Source of the DNA: Planotetraspora mira
Lineage (GTDB): Bacteria; Actinomycetota; Actinomycetes; Streptosporangiales; Streptosporangiaceae
Direction of reading: 5' to 3'
Length of the DNA: 64,000 bases
Assembly: GCF_016863275.1 (NCBI RefSeq)
Contig: NZ_BOOO01000001.1
Coordinates: 124,001-188,000 of the forward strand
The notes under the pieces were generated by a model that saw only the letters and a list, made by a program, of their open reading frames with translations, made no database searches and was not told the origin of the DNA. A program made the position numbers and the translations under genes. Shown here one piece after another: positions 19,682 through 28,880 of this stretch. Within the stretch, counting starts at the first letter, position 1. The number at the start of each line of letters is the position of its first letter.

Positions 19682-20145
19682 GTCAGCACGAACTCGAGGA
19701 TCCAGAAGACTCCCGTGGCCACGACCGGCCACGCGAACAGCACGCCGTGCGCGGTCAGGCCGAGCGACGTCGACGTCGTCAACCCGCCGGCGGCGGAGGC
19801 CTGGATCGTTCCCTTCGCCGAACTCCCGACGAGTGAGGCGACGTAGGAGGCCAGCAGCCCTCCGCCGGCGACCCCCAGGACGGCGGGCACGGGGCGGGTG
19901 CGCGTCAGGAAGTACGCTCCGGCGCCGCAGACGAGGCCGCACACCGCGCCGATGACGGCGAACCAGCCGTCGGCCGCGATGAGCGACTGACCCTCGAGAT
20001 CCGCCGGCTGCGGCCCCACGTCGGTCAGGACGTACTGGGTGGTGGGCGCCAGCGCCGACCACACGAGACCGGCCACCACCCCCACCACGACCAGCACGAG
20101 AACGGTCGCGACCAGCGTCGTCAGATTGCCCCTCAAATGCCGCAC
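19657..20145 (-). CDS. 162-aa membrane protein, unknown function
   Basis: Four hydrophobic segments are visible: a long N-terminal one (TTLVATVLVLVVVGVVAGLVW), then GWFAVIGAVCGLVCGAGAYFL, AVLGVAGGGLLASYVASLVG and AHGVLFAWPVVATGVFWILEF. The loop after the first helix is periplasmic-like and polar, and the protein ends in a short basic tail. It resembles the many actinobacterial four-helix integral membrane proteins annotated only as hypothetical. It overlaps the amidase gene tail to tail by 25 bases. Confidence 0.72.
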   Translation of the reverse strand: MRHLRGNLTTLVATVLVLVVVGVVAGLVWSALAPTTQYVLTDVGPQPADLEGQSLIAADGWFAVIGAVCGLVCGAGAYFLTRTRPVPAVLGVAGGGLLASYVASLVGSSAKGTIQASAAGGLTTSTSLGLTAHGVLFAWPVVATGVFWILEFVLTYRLRGQA

Positions 20146-20222
20146 CGTCCAGATGGTACCTACATGGTGATCGGGGCAAGCCCCGATACCCTTGCTCCAC
20201 CAGCCACCGGCGAGGAGTAAGT

Positions 20223-21545
20223 GTGAGCGTGCAAGGCAATGGCCGCGAAGAGGTGTGGCGGATCGACCCCTCGGGTCCCCTCCGGGGTGACGTCGAGGTG
20301 CGCGGGTCCAAGAACGCCGTGTCCAAGCACATGGTCGCGGCCATGTTGGGGAACGGCCCGAGCACGCTGCACAACGCCCCCGAGGTCGGCGAGGTCGGCC
20401 TGACGGCGGCCATGCTGGAGGCGCTCGGCATCCATGTGGAGATCACCCCCGGGGAGATCACCATCGAGCGGAGCGACGAGATCAGGCCCCGCGTCCCGGA
20501 GGAGTACACCGGGCTCAACCGCATCCCGATCCTGATGCTCGGCCCGCTGCTGCACCTGGCGGGCGAGGCGTTCGTCCCCCTGGTGGGCGGCGACCCGATC
20601 GGGCGGCGCCCGGTCAACTTCCACGTCGAGGCGCTGCGGTCGATGGGCGCCGAGATCGAGGTCGGCGAGACCGGGATCACCGCCAAGGCCACGCGCCTGC
20701 GCGGAAGCAGGATCACGCTGCCCTACCCGAGTGTCGGCGCCACAGAGACGATCTTGATGACCGCCGTGCTCGCCGAGGGCAAGACAGTCATCAAGGGCGC
20801 GGCGATGGAGCCGGAGGTGGTGGAACTCGCGCTGTTCCTCCAGCGGATGGGCGCGATGATCGAGCTCAGCCCGGACCGGCGCATCGTCATCGAGGGCGTG
20901 GAGCGCCTGCACGGCGCCTCCACGTGGCTCGCCGGCGACCGCATCGAGGCGTTCTCGTACCTGGTGGCGGGGCTCGTCACGAAGGGCGAGGTGCGGGTGC
21001 ACGGGTGCCCGCAGGACCGGCTGGTCACCGCCATCACCACCCTCGCGCGGATGGGCGCCCGGTTCGAGATCAACGACGACTGGCTGACGGCCTCGGCCCC
21101 GGACGGCCTGCGCGCCGCCGCGGTGCAGACCGACACGCATCCCGGGTTCATGACCGACTGGCAGACGCCGCTGATGGTGCTGTTCACGCGGGCCGAGGGC
21201 ATGTCGGTGCTGCACGAGACCGTCTTCGAGAACCGGCTGGTCTACGTGCCCGCCCTGCAGAAGATGGGCTGCGAGATCGAGGTCTTCGCGCAGTGCCTGG
21301 GCGGTCCGGCCTGCCGCTACCACGACACCAACGCGAAGCATTCCGCCGTGGTCCGCGGCGTGTCCGAGTTGCGCGGCGCCGACGTGACGCTTCCCGACAT
21401 CCGTGCGGGATTCTCGGCCGTGCTGGCGGCCGCGGTGGCCGAGGGCACCTCCACGCTGCGGGGGGTCAACCACATCGAGCGGGGCTACCACCGGCCGTTC
21501 GAGCAGTTCACCTCTCTCGGGCTGAAGATCAGCAGGGGAACGTAA
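20223..21545 (+). CDS. murA: UDP-GlcNAc 1-carboxyvinyltransferase MurA, Asp-type (Cys replaced)
   Basis: A 440-residue enolpyruvyl transferase that makes the first committed peptidoglycan precursor from UDP-GlcNAc and PEP. Lys30-Asn31 (GSKNA), Arg129, Asp312 (TDWQT), ENRLVYVPAL, DIRAG and IERGY match the known active-site positions. The residue equivalent to E. coli Cys115, the fosfomycin target, is Asp124 (VGGDPIGRRP), as in the naturally fosfomycin-insensitive MurA of Mycobacterium tuberculosis. A GAGGAG box precedes the GTG start, and a short hairpin (ATCGGGG-CAAG-CCCCGAT, 20170-20187) lies in the upstream region. The PBP gene follows after 51 bases. Confidence 0.93.
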   Translation: MSVQGNGREEVWRIDPSGPLRGDVEVRGSKNAVSKHMVAAMLGNGPSTLHNAPEVGEVGLTAAMLEALGIHVEITPGEITIERSDEIRPRVPEEYTGLNRIPILMLGPLLHLAGEAFVPLVGGDPIGRRPVNFHVEALRSMGAEIEVGETGITAKATRLRGSRITLPYPSVGATETILMTAVLAEGKTVIKGAAMEPEVVELALFLQRMGAMIELSPDRRIVIEGVERLHGASTWLAGDRIEAFSYLVAGLVTKGEVRVHGCPQDRLVTAITTLARMGARFEINDDWLTASAPDGLRAAAVQTDTHPGFMTDWQTPLMVLFTRAEGMSVLHETVFENRLVYVPALQKMGCEIEVFAQCLGGPACRYHDTNAKHSAVVRGVSELRGADVTLPDIRAGFSAVLAAAVAEGTSTLRGVNHIERGYHRPFEQFTSLGLKISRGT

Positions 21546-21596
21546 AGTTTTCGCGGCCGGAGTTTGCGACACTCCGCCGCGTCGCACTGTTAACCC

Positions 21597-24260
21597 GTGA
21601 CCTCTCGCCTCCTCAGCGCCGCCGTCGCGCTGGGCGTGTCCGGAGCGCTGGGCGGCGTCCTGGTCGCGGGATTGGTCCTGCCGCTGGTGGGCGGGGCCGG
21701 GGTCGGCGTGAAGGGGGTCGCGTCCACCTTCACCGACCTGCCCTCGCCTCCCCGCGAGGAACCGCTCCCGGAGATGACCCGGCTGCTCGACCGCAACGGC
21801 ACGCAGATCGCGCAGTTCTACTACCAGAACCGGCAGTCGGTGCCCCTCTCCCAGGTCGCGCCCGCCATGCAGCAGGCGATCGTCGCGATCGAGGACGCCC
21901 GCTTCTACGAGCACGGCGGGCTCGACATCAAGGGCACCCTGCGGGCACTGATCACCAACACGCAGGCCGGCGGGATCAAGCAGGGCGGTTCGTCACTGAC
22001 CCAGCAACTCGTGAAGAACATCATGCTCACCCAGGCCGAGTCGGAGCACGAGCGTGCGCTCGCCCGGGTCAAGAACATCCAGCGCAAGATCACCGAGTTG
22101 CGGTACGCGCTGGCGATGGAGAAGAAGTACACCAAGAAGGAGATCCTGGAGCGCTATCTCAACATCGCCTACTTCGGCGCGGGAGCCTTCGGTGTCCAGG
22201 CCGCGGCGCAACGGTTCTTCGACACCGACGCCGCGGATCTGACGCTCGCCCAGGCCGCCACGCTCGCGGGCGCCGTGCGCACGCCGTCCGACACCGACCC
22301 CTCCATCGGCGACGAGGAGCAGGCACGGCTGCTGGAGCGGCGCAACATCGTGCTCGACCGGATGGCCGACCTGAAGATGATCACGCCTGCCACGGACAAG
22401 TCCACGGCGGCGAGCCCGCTCGGGCTGAACATGCGCGGCGAGCCGGGAGGGTGCGGCGGCAGTGCCTACCCCTTCTTCTGCGTCTACGTGGAGCACGAGG
22501 TGCTCACCAACCCGGCCTTCGGCTACACGCGGGCCGACCGGGAGCGCCGCCTTCAAAGAGGCGGGCTCACCCTGTGGACCTCGATCGACCCCGTCGCCCA
22601 GAAATCAGCGCAGAAGGCCATCGCCGAACGCGTCAGCCCGAAGGACAACCAGGTCGCCGCCGAGACCATGGTGGAGCCCGGCACCGGGCTGATCAGGGCG
22701 ATGGCCGCCAGCAAGCGGTACGGCCGCAACCCGCGGAACCGGAACTCCGGCCCGAGCACCACCTACAACCTGGCCGCCGACCGGGCGCACGGCGGCGGCG
22801 ACGGCTTCCAGGCCGGGTCGACCTTCAAGGCGTTCACCCTGGCCACCGCGCTGTCGCAGGGCTGGCGGTTCGGGGAGGGCTTCCAGACTCCGGGGTCCTT
22901 CGTGCCCTCCAGCGGCTTCCGCAACTGCGCGGGCAGGCCGGTGAACGATCCGTCGGCCACGATCTACAACGCGAGCGGAGAGGGCAGCGGCGGGCCGTAC
23001 AGCCTGGAACTGGGCACCTGGAAGTCGGTCAACATCTTCTACATGAAGCTCGAGCAGGCCGTCGGGTTGTGCAACGTCGTGAAGACGGCCAAGGCCCTCG
23101 GCATCACCCGGGCCGACGGCAAGCCGCTGCAGGAGGTCCCCACCTTCACGCTGGGGGTCAACGAGATGGACCCCACCACGGTGTCCGCGGCGTTCGCGAC
23201 GTTCGCCGCGCGGGGGCGCTACTGCCAGCCCATGGCGATCACCGACATCGTGGAGCGGGACGGGACCCGGACGCAGATACCGCCGAGTTGCACGCAGGCA
23301 CTCGACCCCGAGGTCGCCGACGCCGTGAACCACGTGCTGTCCGGCGTCTTCACCCAGGGGACGATGCGCGGCCAGTCGATCGGACGCCCGGCGGCCGGCA
23401 AGACCGGCACGAACAACGGATACACGTCCGCCTGGTTCGCCGGCTACACGCCCAACCTCGCCGCGGCCGTGAGCGTCGGCGACATCCGCGGTTCCTACCG
23501 CTACCCGCTCACGGGCGTCGAGATCGGCGGCCAGTCCTACGGCGCCGTACAGGGCGCCTCCCTTCCCGGGCCGATCTGGGTCGACTCCATGTCCGCGGCA
23601 CTTCAGCACATCGAGCCGTCCGGATTCGTCCCCCCGGACATGTCCCGGTTCGGCGGAGGCTTCACGCCCGGCCTGAGGGAGTCCCTCGACGAGGAGGACC
23701 GGCGCAGAGGCCGGGACGGCGACCGGGGCGCGGACGGGGACAGGGACGGCGGCCGGGGCGCAGACGGGGACAGGGACGGCGGCCGGGACCACGGGGACGG
23801 CACCGACCGGGCCACGGGCGAAGGACCCGGCGGCGGAGACGGAGGCACGGAGGCACGGCCACACGGCCGGCACGACGAATGGCCGGACGGCTGGCGGGGC
23901 GACCCGCGCGGCGGCCGCCCCGACATCCGGCACGACCGCCGTGGCGCCGGCCCTCGCGCCCACGCGCGCGGAGACCGCCCCGGCCCCTCACACAGGACCA
24001 CACCCGGGGGGCATCGGGACGTCGGCCGTGCCGTGGCCCCCTCGCCCGGCGACGACGCCGTCAAAGCCACCAGCCCACCGCGAGCCCGCCACGCGGCCCA
24101 CACCGGCCAACCCCACACCAGTCAGCCCCACACCGGTCCGCCCCATGCCGACCAGGGCCACACCGGTCAGCCCCATGCCGACCAGGCCCACAAACAACCG
24201 GCCCCCGCCCACCCTCACCCTCGCCGTGATCATGCACAGGTTCGTGATCACGGCGCCTGA
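21597..24260 (+). CDS. Class A penicillin-binding protein (transglycosylase/transpeptidase) with long low-complexity tail
   Basis: An 887-residue bifunctional peptidoglycan synthase. A membrane anchor lies at residues 5-33. The glycosyltransferase domain (about 60-260) has catalytic Glu99 in AIEDARFYEHGGLD and GGSSLTQQLVKN. The transpeptidase domain has Ser408-TFK, Ser477-Val-Asn479 and Lys602-Thr-Gly. From about residue 700 the protein becomes an Arg/Asp/Gly-rich then His/Pro/Gln-rich tail of about 185 residues with DRDGGRGADGD and QPHTxQPHTG-type repeats, unusual for the family. The GTG start has no ribosome box; it is kept because the anchor lies directly after it. The stop lies inside the first unit of the tandem repeat that follows. 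Confidence 0.93.
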   Translation: MTSRLLSAAVALGVSGALGGVLVAGLVLPLVGGAGVGVKGVASTFTDLPSPPREEPLPEMTRLLDRNGTQIAQFYYQNRQSVPLSQVAPAMQQAIVAIEDARFYEHGGLDIKGTLRALITNTQAGGIKQGGSSLTQQLVKNIMLTQAESEHERALARVKNIQRKITELRYALAMEKKYTKKEILERYLNIAYFGAGAFGVQAAAQRFFDTDAADLTLAQAATLAGAVRTPSDTDPSIGDEEQARLLERRNIVLDRMADLKMITPATDKSTAASPLGLNMRGEPGGCGGSAYPFFCVYVEHEVLTNPAFGYTRADRERRLQRGGLTLWTSIDPVAQKSAQKAIAERVSPKDNQVAAETMVEPGTGLIRAMAASKRYGRNPRNRNSGPSTTYNLAADRAHGGGDGFQAGSTFKAFTLATALSQGWRFGEGFQTPGSFVPSSGFRNCAGRPVNDPSATIYNASGEGSGGPYSLELGTWKSVNIFYMKLEQAVGLCNVVKTAKALGITRADGKPLQEVPTFTLGVNEMDPTTVSAAFATFAARGRYCQPMAITDIVERDGTRTQIPPSCTQALDPEVADAVNHVLSGVFTQGTMRGQSIGRPAAGKTGTNNGYTSAWFAGYTPNLAAAVSVGDIRGSYRYPLTGVEIGGQSYGAVQGASLPGPIWVDSMSAALQHIEPSGFVPPDMSRFGGGFTPGLRESLDEEDRRRGRDGDRGADGDRDGGRGADGDRDGGRDHGDGTDRATGEGPGGGDGGTEARPHGRHDEWPDGWRGDPRGGRPDIRHDRRGAGPRAHARGDRPGPSHRTTPGGHRDVGRAVAPSPGDDAVKATSPPRARHAAHTGQPHTSQPHTGPPHADQGHTGQPHADQAHKQPAPAHPHPRRDHAQVRDHGA

Positions 24261-24398
24261 CCTGCCCACCCATCGGGCGTGATCATGCACACCTTCGCGA
24301 TCAAGTCCTCCGACCTGCGCACTCATCCATCGTGATCATGCACAGGCTCGCGATCAACGCCCGCGACCTGCGCGAACGCACGTCGTGATCATGCGCGG
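24225..24398. repeat. 53-bp tandem repeat, three full units plus a partial
   Basis: Units at 24225-24277, 24278-24330 and 24331-24383 and a 15-base partial at 24384-24398 each begin CGTGATCATGCAC (CGTGATCATGCGC in the last). Inside each unit a (G/C)CGATCA or GTGATCA block lies near base 20 and a GACCTG block near base 36. The last 36 bases of the PBP gene lie in the first unit; the rest fills the gap to the convergent MerR gene. The array is not spaced like CRISPR because the units abut. Confidence 0.9.
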
Positions 24399-24412
24399 CC
24401 GGCGGCCGGGGC

Positions 24413-25312
24413 TCAGCCGTGCACGCGCAGCGCGTCGACCACCCATTCCACAGCGGGGACGGCAGGCGGGGACGGCACCCGGCCGTTCACGGCGTCCAGC
24501 AACTGCCAGTACCGCTCCACCCGGGCGTCCGCGAGCGGCTCCAGCCACCGGCGGAGCTCCGCTCGCCCCGGAGCCGGCAGATCGGGAGCCACGATGCGGT
24601 CCAGGACGGCCTTGCCCTCCGGGGAACCGGGCACGATCCCGTCCGCCAGTGCCCGCCCCGCGAACCGGACGACCAGCGCGCGCACGTCGTAGGCGGACTC
24701 GGGCCGCCGTCCCGCCGCTCCCCCGGCCACCATCTGCCTGATCTTGAGCTGGAAGTCCTCGTCGCCGACGAGTTCGGCGAGCTCGATCCAGGCGTCCACC
24801 TGCTCGGGGGCCGGGTCGTCGGGCAACTCGCGCATCCACTGGGCGATGACCGCGGCGTCCGCCTCGAGGTCGACCCCGGCGGTCACCCGGTCGACGAAGT
24901 CATCGATGATCTGCCGGCGTTCGCGCACGGACAGCAGGGCCAGTTTGTGCATCAGCAACGTCTCCTCGGTCGTGCCGCCGCGCTCGGCGACCGTGCTCAG
25001 CACGGCGCGGCGCAGCCGCAGAGTGCGGATCTCCGCGTCCAGCGCCCTGACATGGGCCTGCGCCACCTCGGCGACCGAGGCCTGCCGCAGGAGGATCTCG
25101 CGGACGGCCTCAAGCCCCACGCCGAGATCGCGCAGGGTCCTGACGAGGTCGGCGCGGGTGACCGCCTCGGCGTCGTAGAGGCGGTACCCGCCGGCGGACC
25201 GGCCGGCGGGTGGGATCAGGCCGATGTCGGACCAGAAACGGATCGTGCGTACCGAAAGCTCAGTACGGCGAGCGAGTTGCCCGATCGTGTAGAGCCGTGT
25301 GTCCTCGCTCAC
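24413..25312 (-). CDS. MerR-family transcriptional regulator with unrecognised C-terminal domain
   Basis: A 299-residue regulator. Residues 1-75 form the winged-helix MerR domain (YTIGQLARRTELSVRTIRFW, GYRLYDAEAV, LRDLGVGLEAVREILL) and 75-115 the dimerisation helix. The remaining 180 residues are helical (LLMHKLALLSVRERRQIIDDFV) and lack a metal-binding Cys pattern; they may bind a small molecule. The GTG at 25312 is six bases after a -10 box whose promoter has the 19-base spacer typical of MerR control, so it probably regulates itself. No other target is visible. Confidence 0.85.
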   Translation of the reverse strand: MSEDTRLYTIGQLARRTELSVRTIRFWSDIGLIPPAGRSAGGYRLYDAEAVTRADLVRTLRDLGVGLEAVREILLRQASVAEVAQAHVRALDAEIRTLRLRRAVLSTVAERGGTTEETLLMHKLALLSVRERRQIIDDFVDRVTAGVDLEADAAVIAQWMRELPDDPAPEQVDAWIELAELVGDEDFQLKIRQMVAGGAAGRRPESAYDVRALVVRFAGRALADGIVPGSPEGKAVLDRIVAPDLPAPGRAELRRWLEPLADARVERYWQLLDAVNGRVPSPPAVPAVEWVVDALRVHG

Positions 25313-25318
25313 ACGACC

Positions 25319-25349
25319 AGCCTGCACCCTCCAGCCGCTGGAACCTCAA
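25319..25349 (-). promoter_or_regulatory. MerR-type promoter with 19-bp spacer and operator
   Basis: On the minus strand -35 TTGAGG (25349-25344), 19 bases, then -10 CAGGCT (25324-25319). The spacer contains a perfect 13-base palindrome, TCCAGC-C-GCTGGA (25330-25342). An over-long spacer carrying a dyad is the hallmark of promoters untwisted by MerR activators. The GTG of the regulator follows six bases after the -10 box. Confidence 0.7.
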
Positions 25350-25358
25350 GTCCCGGGA

Positions 25359-28300
25359 TCAGGCTCCGAGGCAGGCGGGCCCGAGCAACTGCTTGAGGTC
25401 GCCCATCAACGCAGGTGAGGGGGTGACGCGCAGCCGGTCGTCGAGGCGCATGACCGTGGTCCGCGGCCCGTTGTGCACCTGGAGATGCACCTCCGTCGTC
25501 CCCGGATGGGTCGTCAGGACCTCCTTGAGGCGGCCGACGACGGGCGGGGTGCACCGGGCCACGGGCAGGCTGACGACGAGGGGCCCCCCGGTCTCGGCCG
25601 TGAGATCGGGCGCGGTCACCTCCATCGCGATGATCTTCGCGACGTCCTCCCGCTTGTCGATCCGGCCTTTGACGAAGACGATCGCGTCCTCGGCCAGGAT
25701 CGTGGCGCACAGCTGGTACGCCGACGGGAAGATCATCACTTCGATGGCGCCCTCCAGGTCCTCCAGCATGGTGAGGACCCAGGTGTCGCCCTTCTTGGTG
25801 ACCTTCCGCTGCAGGCCGGACAGCAGGCCGCCGACGGTGACGATCTGGCCGTCCGGCCGGTCCTCGGACTGCAGAGCGGCCACCGAGCAGTCGGCGCCGG
25901 ACGCGAGGATGTGCTCGACGCCGAGCAGCGGGTGGTCCGAGACGTACAGCCCGAGCATCTCCCGCTCGAACTGCAGCAGCGTGGTCTTGTCCCACTCCCC
26001 CGGCGGGATCTGCACGTCGAAGGTCTGGTCCTCGTCCCCCTCGACGGCGCCGAACAGCGAGTCCTGCCCGATCGCCTCGTTCTTCTTGATGTCGATGATC
26101 GCGTCCACGGCCTGCTCGTGGACCATCAGCAGGCCCTTGCGGACGTGGTCGAAGGAGTCGAAGGCGCCCGACTTGATCAGGGACTCGATGACGCGCTTGT
26201 TGCAGACGATCGCGGGGACCTTGCGCAGGAAGTCCTTGAAGTCGGTGAACCGGCCCTTCTCCTTGCGGGCGCTGATGATCCCGTCGACGACGTTGCCTCC
26301 GACGTTGCGGATGGCCGACAGCCCGAAGCGGACGTCGGTGCCGCGCGGGGTGAAGTCGAAGTCGGAGTCGTTGACGTCCGGCGGGAGGACCTTGATGCCC
26401 ATGCGGCGGCACTCGTTGAGGTACAGCGCCGACTTGTCCTTGTCGTCCTTCACGGACGTGAGCAGCCCGGCCATGTACTCGGCCGGGAAGTTGGCCTTGA
26501 GGTAGGCGGTCCAGTAGGAGACCAGGCCGTACCCGGCGGTGTGGGCCTTGTTGAAGGCGTAGTCGGAGAACGGCAGCAGGATGTCCCACAGCGACTTGAT
26601 CGCCGCGGCCGAGAAGCCGTTGTCCTGCATGCCCTTCTCGAAGAACTCGAACTGCTTGTCCAGCTCGGACTTCTTCTTCTTGCCCATCGCGCGGCGGAGC
26701 AGGTCGGCGCCGCCCAGGGAGTAGCCCGCGACCTTCTGCGCGATGGCCATGACCTGCTCCTGATACACGATCAGGCCGTACGTCGTGTCGAGGATCTCCT
26801 TGAGCGGCTCCTCGAGCTCCGGGTGGATCGGGGTGATCTCCTGCTGGGCGTTCTTGCGCAGCGCGTAGTTCGTGTGCGAGTTGGCGCCCATGGGGCCCGG
26901 CCGGTAGAGCGCGAGGGCGGCCGAGATGTCCTCGAAGTTGTCGGGGCGCATGATGCGCAGCAGGGAGCGCATGCCGCCGCCGTCGAGCTGGAAGATGCCC
27001 AGGGTGTCGCCGCGGCCGAGGAGCTCGTAGGTGATGCGGTCGTCGAGCGGCAGCTTGAGCAGGTCGATCGGCTCGTTGCCGTTCAGCTCGATCATCTTCA
27101 GGCAGTCGTCGATGATCGTGAGGTTGCGCAGGCCGAGGAAGTCCATCTTCAGCAGGCCGAGCGTCTCGCAGGTCGGATAGTCGAACTGCGTGATGATCGC
27201 GCCGTCGGAGTCCCGCCGCATGATCGGGACGTTGTCGACGAGCGACTCGGCCGACATGATGACGCCGGCGGCGTGCACGCCGGTCTGCCGGATCAGGCCC
27301 TCAAGGCCCTTGGCGAGGTCCATCGTCGCCTTGACGTCGACGTCCTCGTCGTACAGCCTGCGCAGCTCGCCGGCCTCGTTGTAGCGCGGGTGGTCCTTGT
27401 CGAAGATGCCCGAAAGGGGGATGTCCTTGCCCATCACCGCGGGCGGGAACGCCTTGGAGACCTTGTCGCCGAGCGCGTACGGATGACCCAGGACGCGGGC
27501 GGCGTCCTTGATGGCGGCCTTCGCCTTGATGGTGCCGAAGGTGGCGATCATGGCGACCTTGTCGGCGCCCCACTTCTCCGTGACGTACCTGATCACGTCG
27601 GCGCGTCTGCGCTCGTCGAAGTCGATGTCGACGTCGGGCATGGACACACGCTCGGGGTTGAGGAACCGCTCGAACAGCAGGGCGTGCGGGATCGGGTCGA
27701 GGTCGGTGATGCCCATGGCGTAGGCCACCAGCGAGCCGGCCGCGGAGCCACGTCCCGGCCCCACCCGGATGCCGTTCTCCTTGGCCCACATGATGAAGTC
27801 CGCGACCACGAGGAAGTAGGACGGGAACCCCATCTGGAGGATGATGCCCATCTCGTACTCGGCGCGGACCCGGCGCTCCTCGTCGAAGCCCTCCGGGTAG
27901 CGGCGCCGCATGCCCGCCCACACCGTCTCGCGGAAGAACTCCTCCTCGGTCTTCCCTTCGGGCGTCGGGAAGCTCGGCATCAGGTTCTTGTAGCCGAACA
28001 TGTCCGAGGGGTCGACCTTCTCGGCGACCATCAGGGTGTTGCGGCAGCCCTCCTGCCACAGGTCGGAGGAGTCGACGGCCCGCATCTCGTCGGCCGACTT
28101 GATGTAGTAGCCGCTGCCGTCGAACCTGAACCGGTCCGGGTCGGCCAGTTGCTTGCCGGTCTGGATGCACAGGAGGGCGTCGTGGCTCGCCGAATCCGAC
28201 TCGTAGGTGTAATGCGAGTCGTTGGTGACCAGCGGGGGGATGTTCAGCTCGCGGCTGATCCTGGTCAGGCCGTCCCTGACCCGCCGCTCGATGTCGAGCC

Positions 28301-28880
28301 CGTGGTCCATGATCTCCAGGAAGTAGTTCTCCTTCCCGAAGAGCTCCTGGAACTTGGCGGCGGCCTTGACCGCCTCGTCGTACTGCCCCAGGCGAAGCCG
28401 CGTCTGCACCTCCCCGGACGGGCAGCCGGTGGTGGCCATCAGGCCCTCGGAGTTCTCCGCCAGGAGGTCGTGGTCCATCCGTGCCCACTTGCGGACGAAC
28501 CCCTCGGTGTACGCCCGGGAGCTGACGCGCATGAGGTTGCCCAGGCCGACCCGGTTCTTGGCCCAGATCGTCATGTGGGTGTAGTAGCCGCCGGCGGAGA
28601 CGTCGTCGCTCTTCTGGTGCGGCTCGCCCCACACGACCGGCTTCTTCTGGAACCGGGACTCGGGCGCGACGTACGCCTCGATGCCGAGGATCGGCTTCAC
28701 CCCGGCGGCGGTGGCCTGCTTGTAGAAGTCGTAGGCCCCGTGCATGTTGCCGTGGTCGGTGATCGCGATCGCGGGCATGCCTTGGTCGCCCACGTGTTTG
28801 AACATCTGCTTCAGCCGGGCCGCCCCGTCGAGCATCGAATACTCGGTGTGGACGTGCAGATGTACAAACGAATCACCCAT
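25359..28880 (-). CDS. dnaE: DNA polymerase III alpha subunit DnaE
   Basis: The replicative polymerase, 1173 residues. An N-terminal PHP domain begins at once (FVHLHVHTEYSMLDG, DHGNMHGAYDFY) and keeps its metal-binding His residues. The palm carries the catalytic Asp cluster PDVDIDFDERR near residue 415. GPMGANSHT and the tandem HhH region follow, and an OB fold (about 1005-1080, GQIVTVGGLLSGLQRK) ends in a tau/beta-binding tail. The ATG at 28880 is preferred; an in-frame GTG at 28901 would add seven residues. A TAGGCT box (28947-28942) is a likely -10 element, giving a leader of some 55 bases. Confidence 0.97.
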   Translation of the reverse strand: MGDSFVHLHVHTEYSMLDGAARLKQMFKHVGDQGMPAIAITDHGNMHGAYDFYKQATAAGVKPILGIEAYVAPESRFQKKPVVWGEPHQKSDDVSAGGYYTHMTIWAKNRVGLGNLMRVSSRAYTEGFVRKWARMDHDLLAENSEGLMATTGCPSGEVQTRLRLGQYDEAVKAAAKFQELFGKENYFLEIMDHGLDIERRVRDGLTRISRELNIPPLVTNDSHYTYESDSASHDALLCIQTGKQLADPDRFRFDGSGYYIKSADEMRAVDSSDLWQEGCRNTLMVAEKVDPSDMFGYKNLMPSFPTPEGKTEEEFFRETVWAGMRRRYPEGFDEERRVRAEYEMGIILQMGFPSYFLVVADFIMWAKENGIRVGPGRGSAAGSLVAYAMGITDLDPIPHALLFERFLNPERVSMPDVDIDFDERRRADVIRYVTEKWGADKVAMIATFGTIKAKAAIKDAARVLGHPYALGDKVSKAFPPAVMGKDIPLSGIFDKDHPRYNEAGELRRLYDEDVDVKATMDLAKGLEGLIRQTGVHAAGVIMSAESLVDNVPIMRRDSDGAIITQFDYPTCETLGLLKMDFLGLRNLTIIDDCLKMIELNGNEPIDLLKLPLDDRITYELLGRGDTLGIFQLDGGGMRSLLRIMRPDNFEDISAALALYRPGPMGANSHTNYALRKNAQQEITPIHPELEEPLKEILDTTYGLIVYQEQVMAIAQKVAGYSLGGADLLRRAMGKKKKSELDKQFEFFEKGMQDNGFSAAAIKSLWDILLPFSDYAFNKAHTAGYGLVSYWTAYLKANFPAEYMAGLLTSVKDDKDKSALYLNECRRMGIKVLPPDVNDSDFDFTPRGTDVRFGLSAIRNVGGNVVDGIISARKEKGRFTDFKDFLRKVPAIVCNKRVIESLIKSGAFDSFDHVRKGLLMVHEQAVDAIIDIKKNEAIGQDSLFGAVEGDEDQTFDVQIPPGEWDKTTLLQFEREMLGLYVSDHPLLGVEHILASGADCSVAALQSEDRPDGQIVTVGGLLSGLQRKVTKKGDTWVLTMLEDLEGAIEVMIFPSAYQLCATILAEDAIVFVKGRIDKREDVAKIIAMEVTAPDLTAETGGPLVVSLPVARCTPPVVGRLKEVLTTHPGTTEVHLQVHNGPRTTVMRLDDRLRVTPSPALMGDLKQLLGPACLGA

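Noticed and set aside
20924-24229. An 1101-codon plus-strand frame overlapping murA and the PBP
   Set aside because: Out of frame with two proteins whose motifs are certain; Arg/Gly/Pro-rich shadow.
24225-24398. CRISPR array
   Set aside because: The units are adjacent with no unique spacers between constant repeats, and there are no cas genes.
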